From assembly GCA_018806915.1 (NCBI GenBank), contig JAGKQI010000052.1:806001-870000 (forward strand): a stretch of 64,000 nucleotides of DNA, in the 5' to 3' direction. Within the stretch, counting starts at the first letter, position 1. Every line of letters begins with the position of its first letter. Made by a program: the position numbers and the translations under genes. The stretch comes from Phytophthora colocasiae. Lineage: Eukaryota; Oomycota; Peronosporomycetes; Peronosporales; Peronosporaceae. The notes beneath the pieces were generated by a model. That model did not search any database, was not told the DNA's origin, and saw only the letters and a list, made by a program, of their open reading frames with translations. This document shows positions 33,497 through 43,331 of the stretch, piece after piece.

Positions 33497-34123
33497 ATGT
33501 TCAACAACAAATTCTTCGCGCTCTGCATCGCCGCCGTGGTTCTCTCCAACCAAGTGCACGCCGAGAAGCAAGTGGCTGAGACGTTCGGCTTACTCGGCCA
33601 TGGCGTCGGTGTCGGCGTGGGTGTTCCAGGTGTCGCTAGCGTCGGGGTGGGAGCTCCTGGTTACGTCGGTGGCCCTGGTGTAAGCGTTGGCGTCCCGGGC
33701 GTTGCCAGTGTCGGTGTCGGCGTACCCGGTGTGGTTGGCGTCAACGGTGTGGGTGTGGGTGTCAACGGTGTTGGCGTGGGTGTCGGTGTCCCCGGTGTTG
33801 CTAGCGTTGGCGTTGGCGCTGCTCCGGCTGTCGGTGTCAACTCTGTCCATGTCGGTGCGCCTGCCACTGTTGTTCACGATGGTGCCGATGTCAGTGTCGG
33901 TACGGGCGGCAATGGCAACGGCTACTCGAGCAAGTCGGTGACCGTGACGAGCAACGACGGCGTCAACACCGCGAAGACGTCCACCGGCACGGGTGGTGTG
34001 TCGGCAAGCGCCACTGCTAGCGCCTCCGCGAATGCCAATGCGAAAGCCGGTACGAACGCCGGGACTGGTGGTGCGGGTGCCACCTCTCAGAAGGCGTATC
34101 GCAAGCTTCGCTCGGAAGACTGA
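33497..34123 (+). CDS. Gly/Val-rich secreted repeat protein
   Basis: 208 residues, intronless. Signal peptide MFNNKFFALCIAAVVLSNQVHA. Residues about 33-130 consist of Val-Gly-Val-Pro/Gly-type repeats (GVGVPGVASVGVG, GVNGVGVGVNG), elastin-like in composition. A Ser/Thr/Ala-rich stretch of small residues follows, then a charged end, YRKLRSED. No Cys and no known catalytic motif, so a structural wall or matrix protein is a reasonable guess, not more. The C-terminal YRKLR-E-D resembles the pre-domain motif of the transglutaminase elicitor at 52.7 kb, even at the nucleotide level. A partial inverted copy lies 0.5 kb downstream. Confidence 0.75.
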   Translation: MFNNKFFALCIAAVVLSNQVHAEKQVAETFGLLGHGVGVGVGVPGVASVGVGAPGYVGGPGVSVGVPGVASVGVGVPGVVGVNGVGVGVNGVGVGVGVPGVASVGVGAAPAVGVNSVHVGAPATVVHDGADVSVGTGGNGNGYSSKSVTVTSNDGVNTAKTSTGTGGVSASATASASANANAKAGTNAGTGGAGATSQKAYRKLRSED

Positions 34124-34617
34124 ATGGGTTGAAGGTCTCCCCCCTCAACTCCAACACATTCGTCCTGGATCCTACGTCAAGACATGGTGTTGAAGCATCT
34201 CGGAAGGAGAGATGGAGTGGTCGTTTGTCGTGCTGTGTTGCGTAAGAAAATACAACGATCGTCATTTGGGCAAGTTGAGCTAGTTGGTTTAAGTTAGTTC
34301 GGACATTTACTACTTCGAGCAGGAGTAGACTCTTGTCGGTCTTGGCAGTATTTCACCAAACGGCGTTGAGGCTGGACTTCAACACAGATAGCCAATCAAA
34401 TCGTGCAGATTACACCACTTCAACTAAGAGAACCAATCAAATTCCGACTTCATCAACCAACAGGTGCACGGCGGGTTACAAGTGGTTCACGTACCTCATC
34501 CCGTCGAGCTAGTCGCTTGCAGCTCTAGTGTTCAAGACATACTGTGCGATTTTCGTTGCAAGGATGTCTGTGTAGTCCAAGGTACTTTTCATTCTCATGC
34601 ATGTATTGTTGTCCGTT

Positions 34618-34833
34618 CTACACGAATTTTCTTACGCAACACAGCACTACAATACATTTATAGTCGACAACACTGACATCGGCACCACCATCGTGAACAA
34701 CAGTGGTAGGCGCACCGACATGGACAGAGTCGACACCGACAGCCGGAGCAGCGCCAACGCCAACGCTAGCAACACCGGGGACACCGACACCCACGCCAAC
34801 ACCGTTGACGTCAACCACACCACGTAGTTTCAC
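34618..34833 (-). repeat. inverted partial copy of the Gly/Val-rich gene
   Basis: Read on the minus strand, this repeats the coding segment around 33760-33900 (GVGVPGVASVGVG then VHVGAPTTVVHDG) and then jumps to sequence matching the 3' flank near 34225-34250 (CTGTGTTGCGTAAGAAAAT). The middle of the gene is missing. It is an inverted duplication with internal deletion; no functional start or signal peptide is present. Confidence 0.82.
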
Positions 34834-34885
34834 TTAGCGTCCAAAGCTGGGTATGTCCATATCGTAAATTGCTGGTGGAAGAAAG

Positions 34886-35448
34886 GTGCTACAAGAATCG
34901 ATTTATCAAGCGATAGAGGACACTCCGTTGACTATTGCTGCTGAACGACAGGAAGGTGTGGTCACTTTCCTACTTGAAAAAGGAGCAAATATTGATGACC
35001 GAGGGCCAAATGAGGCTACAGTATTGCAAGTAGCGTGTGAGGAGGGACACTCATATATTGCAAAGCTTCTTCTCTGCAATTGAAGTCGCAGATGAAGACG
35101 GTGATAACGCTTTACTGATGGCAGCAGAATATGGACTGGCAGATGTGGTGGCAATGATTCTTCAAAAGGTTGATACTACCAATATCTTAAACGAGAGTGC
35201 ACTGATCAAGGCTTCACTACAGGCATACGGATGTGGTGTCAATTCTACTGGAAAACGGAGCGACGATGGACCAAAACGGACCACTCTTCCGTGCCTGCAG
35301 AAATGGACATTTGGATGTTGTCAATGCTCTTATCGAGAATGGAGCTTCCACTACTGTCAAGAACAGTAGAGGGATGGCTATTGCACGTGCAAATGGTCAC
35401 AAGGATATTGCAGACTACATAATATGTAGTCTGCAATATTATCTTTAG
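34886..35448 (+). pseudogene. second ankyrin-repeat fragment
   Basis: Ankyrin repeats in three overlapping frames: 34886-35083 (TPLTIAAERQEGVVTFLLEKGA), 35037 onward (NALLMAAEYGLADVVAMIL) and 35233-35448 (NGPLFRACRNGHLDVVNALIENGA). Single-base shifts separate them. Resembles the relic at 31.6-33.1 kb and ends inside a palindrome. Confidence 0.75.
35405..35439. repeat. 17-bp palindrome with 1-nt spacer
   Basis: ATATTGCAGACTACATA at 35405-35421 is perfectly repeated inverted at 35423-35439. It marks the end of the ankyrin fragment. A second imperfect fold-back lies at about 35604-35638 (TTTTATGATGAAGAA versus its complement). Confidence 0.9.
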
Positions 35449-35467
35449 CAGTGGGGCATGCATACCC

Positions 35468-35720
35468 ACTTTGCAGAGTCACATCCACGCGTGTCAGGAT
35501 CAAAGTTAACAATCGATATGCTGGCTAACCTTCCAATCGTTACGAAGATGCTGCGCGAGAACGGTGAGGAACTTCCATTGTGGACTCGTTGCTGGTGGCG
35601 GCGGATTTTATGATGAAGAACTTCTTCTTCATAAAATCTTCTTCTAGAAGATATCCCGAGCATGAGGGGCGGATCACGATCATGGAACGAACAGACGAAG
35701 TAGAGTCCTACAGACATTAT
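35468..35720 (+). pseudogene. duplicated 3' fragment of the nucleotidase gene
   Basis: Matches about 30963-31340 (C-terminal coding end plus 3' flank) at many positions (TCAGGAT, ACGAAGATGCTGC, GGATTTTATGATGAAGAA, GGGGCGGATCACGATCAT, GAGTCCTACAGACATTATCA). It has an internal deletion and a fold-back insertion. It cannot encode an enzyme. Confidence 0.85.
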
Positions 35721-35730
35721 CAACCACCAA

Positions 35731-36804
35731 TAAAATAACTTGTAGCATGAGTCTCGTACACACTACATATATAGGCTTTGCAATTGGTGCCTCAAATGGA
35801 CACGATATCATGCGTCACCAGCACAGGCCTATCCGACAGGAAAGGCCGAGTCTGGCGAGCGATAGGCTGCCCTGCAAAACAACATTCATAACAAACCACT
35901 AACCGATCGGAGATCAAATCGAAGTGGTTACGGGGGTCGTTGGTTTCTAACGGAGCCTTTAAAGGTGCCAGTGAAAGCTGAAAGGTACGGTTAAGTAGAT
36001 AAACACATACTAGTGTGTAGAGGAAGCAATGCTTTAGTTTGTGTTGCGCTATTGTTTTTTTTTTCTCGCGAAGCCTGCATCTTTCAAGCTGCAATCGACC
36101 TGTGTGTGAATGTATCCACAATCGCCGTCGGCAGCGTTCCACTTTGCCCATCTTGTATCAAATTTTGTCTCAAGGCAGGCTGTCAACGTCGTGAGTTGGG
36201 GCCACCGACACATTGCCAACCGTGTGCTACAGCATTGGTTTAGCACTACCTTAGAGGTAGCGCCGCCCTCAGCGCTAAAGTGTTATGTTGTGTTGGTCAT
36301 TCATTAGTGATGAATCATCACTTGGTGCGGTCTGAAGAGGTCACTTCGTACCGATTTCCTGGTACATCTGAATTTCGAATGGTTTTGGTTGGCTGAAAAT
36401 GTCCCGTCTGCTGATCATCGGTCTGACTTGCTCCGTGCAGTACCTTTGCCAGCGAGACAGGGGCGGATTCATTATCACTCGCTCCCTCTCGCTCGGAGCG
36501 AAGAAGAGCACCTAAAAGGTTTCTCTCTCTCGTTGCCGAGTGCCGAGCGCGGGCTCAGCTGCTTGGGGCAATTCTCGTAACTGCCGATCGTGGTTGTGTT
36601 CCTTTGGCGAACCTCGTCGTCGCCTTGTGGTCAGTGCAGTCATCGAAGGTACGCCATACAAACGCCTGCTGCTGGAACGGAAAGCCATCGAGAACCTCAC
36701 ACAAAGTCTTCCGTGTCTGCGTCTGTTCAAACTTTGTGGCTTTTGTCCGAAGGAAACAGTCCCCGTCGCTTTAAACACAAGTTTAGGCTAATCGAGACGG
36801 GAAC
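35731..36804. other. 1.07-kb intergenic region, no gene seen
   Basis: Sits upstream of the type I membrane protein gene. Contains a T-run near 36054-36064 and short frames without pattern. Confidence 0.5.
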
Positions 36805-38259
36805 ATGCGCTCGTGGCTCATTTTCACGGCACTCCTTGCCAGCGCGGCATCTTCGTCGTGGCTCTCAGGTATATGCAAATTAGACTTTGTATCTAAACAC
36901 CTCTAATATCTATCTGTTATCTCAGTGGATGCGGCGGCATGTGCCTCGATCTGTTATACAACAAATTTAACAGGATTCGGACCGGGAGGAACTGCTGGTT
37001 GTAGCTGTAGCGGCTCCCAACAAGGAGCACGAACGGGATCTGGAAGTTGCAGCTGTGGTCAATGTTATTCCCAGTCGGGCACTTCAGTTGTTGGTTATGC
37101 AATTAACACCGACGGCACCTGCACATATGGAACGGATTGTGGAGACTGTGATTATGATACTTCTTCCAGTACGTCTACGACCTCGTCACGTACGTCAAGT
37201 GCCAGTTCTACCACGTCGTCGACGTCATCAAAATCTACAACGGGGTCTTCCAGCTCGACCACTACGACAGGTAGAGCAATGGCTTTCTTTTTTTTAGGTT
37301 TTGTGCTTTTGTTTTTTACTAATCGGTTGTTGTATGATTTTTCCTTAATTTTGGTTTGTTGTTTTGCTCGATTGGCGTCAATTTTATCTCGATGGTAAAT
37401 AATTTTTTGTTGTGCTGTTTGGTTTTGGGCTGTGTGTATTAACGATTTCAGATGCGCCTTCCACTACGTCTCCTGCTGCTACATCAGGTACTTCGTCAAA
37501 TTCAACGTCTGGAACTTCATCTTCTACTACAGATAATAGCAGTTCTACCACTGGTACTACGACTTCAAGTAGTTCCGGATCAACTAATGGCAACGCTGGT
37601 GAAACTGCTGGTAGTACGACAACTGGCTCATGTGAGTCAACATACAATTTTGGTGTGGTTTAAAAAAAAATCCTAACATGCTGTTGCTTGAATTTATATA
37701 AACAGCAAGCAGCGAAGGACTTAAAACGTGGCAAATCGCGTTAATTATTTGCTGTGGCGTGCTGGTCTTCACGGTGGCTGTTGTATCGGTGCTTTCGTGC
37801 TACTGCAAGGCTCGGAACCGCTTATACGAGAACGAGGATGACCAGGCAGATGCCAGCTACTACCAGCAGCAATATCCACGCCAGCGTGATGATATCGTTG
37901 GTCAAGGTGGTGTTCCTACTCCTACTTTATTCCCGCATGGACCAACGAGTTCCCGAAGTCACGTACGATCCGGTAGTTCCGGTAGCTTCACGAACGAGCT
38001 GAAGCCAATGTACGCCAATTCAGCAAACAGCGGCAGCAGTGACAGGTTAGGAATGGGACTGGCTCCAGTGCACATGCGCAACAGCTCTGGGGACTTGGCC
38101 GGCATGGCAGGAAGCTACCCGAACGAACGTATTTTATCAGGCAGCTATCCGACAGACCGTCGGCCAAGCGCAGGCAACAGGTCAATAGGACGCCGTCCCA
38201 GTCTGGAACAAGGATACAACACTGCACGCGATCGCGACTCGTTGGCTGTGGAATTGTAG
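36805..38259 (+). CDS. type I membrane protein, Cys-rich head and Ser/Thr stalk
   Basis: Four exons: 36805-36868, 36926-37270, 37452-37631 and 37706-38259, all phase 1 at the joins, total about 380 residues. Signal peptide (MRSWLIFTALLASAASSSW). A Cys-rich head of about 80 residues follows, with a CxCS / CSCGQCY / CTYGTDCGDCDY pattern, about ten Cys. A Ser/Thr-rich stalk of about 110 residues is probably O-glycosylated, then one TM helix (WQIALIICCGVLVFTVAVVSVL) and a hydrophilic tail of about 150 residues rich in Ser, Arg and Tyr with no kinase domain. The plan suits a surface sensor or wall-linked receptor. The head is not a family I can name. Exons 2 and 3 both encode stalk, so splicing could vary its length. 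Confidence 0.8.
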
Positions 38260-38972
38260 GCGTTATCAAGTTTTGCCACACTACTTTAGAGCAGCGCGGG
38301 GGCAACTCACGTGGAAAACGGAGCAGGAGAACCTAGAGGACGTCGACGGCAGCGTCGATCGGAGGTTACAACCGTATCCCTTGTGGTAGCTCCGATTTTT
38401 TTCCAAGAAGTGTGAGAGTTCGGCCCAAGCGCCATTGCTCAGAGCGATAGGAGTTCAATTATTACGTACTTGCCGTTTACATCATTGCCCTTATGTTTGT
38501 TTGACGGACGTCTGCAGTGTTTCATGTTGAACATGTACTGTGAATCCATATACCATCTTCTGTGCAGTAACTTTTCAGTCTGTAAGTACGGAAAACCTTT
38601 TGAATTCTGAGCATTTTTGTTCGTGTACTCGATAGTTCCATAGCCCACCGAGTTTATATCTCATTTTTTTTCTGATCAGGTCAGACAAAAATCTCTTATC
38701 TTCTTCGTACAGTAGTACTCTGTAACAAAACGCTTTTATCTGACCTCGTTAATCCATGGCAGCAGACAAGACTCCAAAGTATGACTCGGATTTGGGAACA
38801 CCCTGGATATCCTACTTGACGGTGGCAGTGGAGGTTCAGAAAAACCCATGCAGTTTTCTCATCCACCTACATGCTATCCTCCTGCAGAACGGTGCCTGGA
38901 CAACTCACTTTTGAATTTACAAGCTGGACACCAACTACTCTATCAACGAATCTCTGGTTCCTGCACTTCAAA
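38260..38972. other. region upstream of the Crinkler/HET gene
   Basis: No gene is certain. An ATG at 38757 opens a 49-codon frame (MAADKTPKYDSDLGTPW) that could be a former first exon of the next gene, but no clear splice joins it. Confidence 0.45.
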
Positions 38973-41433
38973 ATGGGCAAGGAGTTGCTGTGTATTGATG
39001 CCAAACACTCCAAGTGGTTCGCAGTGCAAGTTGGAGAGGCAGATACGCTCCACAAATTAGAGTTCAAACTCTTTGAGAAAATCTACAGACGCCGTCAACA
39101 CCCCAAGGAAGCGAACGTGACGTTACAACTGTATTGCGCGAAAGAGAGCGGCATTTGGCTAAAAAGGCAGAGCGACAGCGATGTTGCGGTAGCAATTTGT
39201 GACGAAAATCTTCTTGCTAATGAGGATAACGTCATGGACTACTTTGTGAACGCTCCTGATGACGCTATTCACCTTGTCATCACCACAGAAACATCGGAAA
39301 TTACCTTGAACTGCTTCACCATCGGAGACTGGAGACCATACAGGGTGACGATTCTGCCGAATGACACACTCGACATTTTACGACGTCAGATCCGCCACGC
39401 TGGTCGAGCTGGACCAAAAGTTGAGAAGGAAAATGATATCATGTGGGTCTACCGCTCCAGAAGAGAAGGTGAATGGTGTCGACGGGATGATTCTCTGTTT
39501 GATTGCCCTAAGAATCAATGGATCGTTCCGGAAGAGATCGAAGACGTAATGTGTGAAGAAAACCTACTGGAACTCGACTCCCCCATTTTCGAGCTTTTTC
39601 GGAATGCCCCGAATGATGTCGCATCTCGTTGTCATCTATCCGTTCAGCTCGGGAGAACTTGACGTGAGCACTTGGATTCCACCACAAATTTTTTCTGACC
39701 TTGCCAAGCCGATAGATATCGTTACTGTCCAGGCACCGGCAGGTTGTGCGTGTTGCGAAAAGAAACGAAATCCTAAAGCTACCGCTCCAGTGGTGCAGGG
39801 GGTATTTGTCAAGTTATCCTGGAAAGATGGAGAGTTGACCATGGATCGTATTCGTGGCGAACTTCCTGCCGATGAAGTGTCGGCAATCTCCTACGCTTGG
39901 GGGACATTGCCGCACGAACAGCGAATTCACTTGGTTAACTCCGATGACGAGATCAAACTCGGGAACGAATGGGATACGGACAGGCTCGTGAATACTTTGG
40001 TTCGACTAAGTGAACAAAATTGGGTTTGGATCGACCAACTTTGTCTACCTCAAGAAGGCGAGCTTTCCGTGATATTGGCCACCGATATTGCCACTGTGTA
40101 CTCAAGCTGTCGAGTATGCTGTCTTGTGCCGACGTTACCCTGTGAAGAATTTCAAGCTCTTCAACGTGAAGCAGCGACTACGGGAGGAGAAGAAAACTAT
40201 GTCGAGCCAGTCAAAGCGCATTTGAAAAAATGTAGCTGCTTGTCCAATTGGAGTATTTACTTCAGCCGGATCTGGCCTTGGCAAGAGTTCGCCATTGCAA
40301 CCAATGTCGACATTCACCTGGAGCTTGGACGACACAACGCCTCAAGTGGCGCTTCTTTTCGTCCATTCTCGACTGCACTCAACCAAGTGGCTGTTAAACT
40401 CGCCGATCGCTTTTGGGGTGGTACAGTCGAGCAGCTAAGCGAAAGTAACGCGAAAGCGGCAGCGTTGCTTCTTCTAGGGTGGGGAGTGCGCTCGAAGCCG
40501 CGACAAAAAGTCTCTCATTTCGACACGATGTTTGTCTCCTGGTTGGCTCGCACTCAAAGGACAGCGACCAAGATGGTGGATATCTTCTTCGCGATGTCTC
40601 CGATGCTTGAGTTATCTTGCGACTATAAAGTTACAGACGGAATGACCCCAATTGACGCTCTTCTGGCTGTGCTGACTGCGTTCCAGCAGAGACTGAAAAC
40701 GTATCTGTCCGGGGCCATCCCGGCGGGACTTCTGGGAGCTACCAAGCAAACGTTTCGACCAGTGCTTGATGTTGTGTACCAGAATCAAGAAGTTTTCATC
40801 CGTAACAGCATCGATCTGCTTCCGTTTGTAGCAATGACGACGATGACGCAGACGAAAGATGACGTAGTGCGTGGATTCACCGCACCAAGAAAAGTTGATA
40901 TTTTACTATCCTAAGAGCAGTCTGCTAGAGTGTCACTCCGTGACGTCGTGCAGTCAATGAGTCGAAACCAGCGTGCTCAAGCTACTGAATTTGCTCGTGG
41001 AGCTCTCATAGCGGATCTCTCGGAATCCGGTCGTGTAATTGCTGGAGCGATGGCTGGGTTTATGGATCGTTTCTTTCAAATTGCAGACGTTCAACTCCCC
41101 ATCGAAAGCGCAGTTGAATTTAACAGCACAGTATTCAACACTGTCGCTGTCGCTCTGGGTGTCATCCCGTTCCACGCTAACGGCCAAGCTGAGGTGATGA
41201 TTGGCAACGCAGCTCTGGCTCGTGTGGATATAGGAATGGGTGAGTGCGGTCTCGCCATTGTTCATGTTTGTATGTCGCGCAACTCGACATTCCTGGGAAG
41301 AATTACGAGTGACGGGAAATTCAAAGTCAGCGGCCGCGTTCTCGGTTGTCACCCAACTACGGGACTTAGTGCCGAGTTGATCAGTAGCGTCGAGTTTGCC
41401 TCAGATTTGTCCAATTCAATGCCTCTCGTTTGA
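38973..41433 (+). pseudogene. Crinkler-like double header fused to HET-like domain, broken
   Basis: Three reading pieces follow each other: 38973 to about 39620, 39620-40914, and after TAA at 40912-40914 the same frame continues to 41433. Two header modules lie at the start. Each has a beta-grasp-like opening, an LFLAK-like strand (LQLYCAKESGIWL; IMWVYRSRREGEWC) and a closing 'LL...NAPDD-HLVI' block, the order seen in Crinkler (CRN) N-termini. The frame changes inside the second 'NAPND' block at 39617-39622. The main domain carries 'AISYAWGTLPHEQRIHLVN' and 'WVWIDQLCLPQ', the two signature blocks of HET (heterokaryon incompatibility) domains. The following 500 residues are unassigned. No signal peptide is visible. 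Two lesions imply a pseudogene unless they are sequencing errors. Confidence 0.65.
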
Positions 41434-41819
41434 AAAAGTTCTCCATGGGGTTAGCCAAGGTCGAAACACTTCCCCATGTGAATACAACCTCTTTCAACTG
41501 TATACAAAAAAAGCGGAAACACATCATAAAAAAGCAAAAATTATCTAGATTAAGTGGGGGATCATTCAAATTGTAACAGTATTCTCAAGAGCTTGCCGCT
41601 GTGAATCAACCGCAGCAGTGACACACTAACGCACTTGTTTACGGACATGCGGGGTCTACCATCGCAGGACTACCATCCAGCGTAGCTCGTTCAAAAGTAT
41701 CTGAATCGTCTGGATCAAATCATTTCCACCACCATATTCCTAAATACATTTTGAATCACTTCAGATAAAAAAAATTAAGTGCATACAAACATCAACATAA
41801 AAAGGTTTTGGCGGCAATA
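41434..41819. other. intergenic, no gene seen
   Basis: AT-rich spacer holding the NSE4 promoter; no open frame with a pattern. Confidence 0.5.
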
Positions 41820-43145
41820 ATGGTCGCGAATGGCAAGCGCCGTCGAGCTCCTAGCGACAGCGATGAGGAAGAGAAGACGCAGCGTACAGTTGACGTTGAT
41901 GAAGAAGAAGAAGCTCCTGCACGTCCTCCCAAATCTCGCGGTCATTCGGGCCGCAATCGCAAAGGATTCTTAGAGAATTCACAATTAACGGAGAAGGACC
42001 GCCGCCAAGTGCGATATAAGGAACGAGAGTTACTTCAGAGCATTAAGGAGAATGCCAGCGACTTGGCCAAGATCTCGAGCGACACGTTCGACGTCCACAC
42101 GCAGGAGCTGGACGAGATGTACGACAGCGTTTGCTACCCACGTGAAGCTAATCTGGATGCTTCAAATCTAGATGAGCTAAATGTAGCGGTGGCTAAACAG
42201 TCTCAGGCTTTGGGCTCAAGTGATCTGACTAAGGTTTGTATTTTTTTAGAATGTTCTAAATTGGTGATGGATTTAGTTCACTTTAGCTTTATGCTCTGGG
42301 CAGTATGACACGACGGATCTGATCCGATCTACGCAGAATGTGTGTACGATGGAGTCGCAGAATGGAGAGTTCGACTGGAACACACTGGGAAATGCTGCTG
42401 GTGCTTGTTTCCGATCTGTTCCAGAAATCACTTTCTTGTACGTACTTGTTTTAGGATTTTAGGTTGGGTATGGCGATTTCTGATTGTATTTTGTTTTAGG
42501 TTTGGATTAATGGATACGAAGGTGGTGCGTAAGGAGAGAAAGAAGGCGAGACGAGTGCAAGAAGATGTGAATGCACAAGAAGCACAACCAACGGAGTACA
42601 CGAACAAGGTCTGGTAGAATTATTTTGCTTTTTTGAAGTTCACCTACTAATGGGGATTTTTGGTGATTCTGCTGATTCCAGAAAGATCGCAAGGACGCTC
42701 AAGCTCGACGTTTGGAGATTCTACAGACGAAGCTCGGCCAGGGCGAGCGTCGCAAACCGCTCTTTGACATGGTGATTAACCCCCAGAGTTTCACCCAAGT
42801 ACGTGTTGTTGACCATTGGCGCGCACAATGCATTATTAATTTTCCTTTTTTTGTTTAGACGGTGGAGAATCTGTTCGACACGTCCTTCCTTGTTCGTAAC
42901 AGTGCAGCGGAAATTGGTGTTGATGACGAGACTGGCCTTCCCTACCTTTGTAAGCTGGCTATCGCTAAATTACTTGGAGAGTTTTAGCTAACTCTATCCT
43001 CGTTGTGACAGTCAACCATGAGGGTGAGGAGGAAACGAATCTCCCACCATCAACTCAAAGTATCATCAGCATTACACCAGCTCAGTGGGAAAAGATCGCT
43101 CAAGTCACCGGACGTAATGAACCTCTACTAGGCCATCGCTCGTAG
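41820..43145 (+). CDS. NSE4: SMC5/6 complex kleisin subunit NSE4
   Basis: Six exons: 41820-42233, 42304-42437, 42500-42608, 42682-42798, 42859-42949 and 43012-43145, all joins in phase, total 332 residues. Nse4 is the kleisin that bridges the SMC5 and SMC6 heads for DNA repair and chromosome segregation in the nucleus. The N-terminus is acidic and basic (SDSDEEEKTQR). The N-terminal winged-helix block contains 'LDEMYDSVCYPREANLDASNL'. The C-terminal winged helix is diagnostic: 'LFDMVINPQSFTQTVENLF' continuing 'DTSFLVRNSAAEI'. The length suits the family (about 350-400). This is the most intron-rich gene in the window. It is convergent with the first transglutaminase elicitor, 186 bp away. Confidence 0.9.
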
Positions 43146-43331
43146 CTTCGGAACAGAGAAGGTTGGATGAGGAAGAGGGATTGATATTCTCGAAACTACG
43201 TTGTTTTTCTTACTAGGTGACGGTGTTCAGAGGGCGAATGGTGACATCAAAACTTCGTGTTCTAACCATGCAGAACTACGCCATGAGTTGTGAAGAATGT
43301 AGGATCAATCGTCTGGTGATGGCCACACCGC

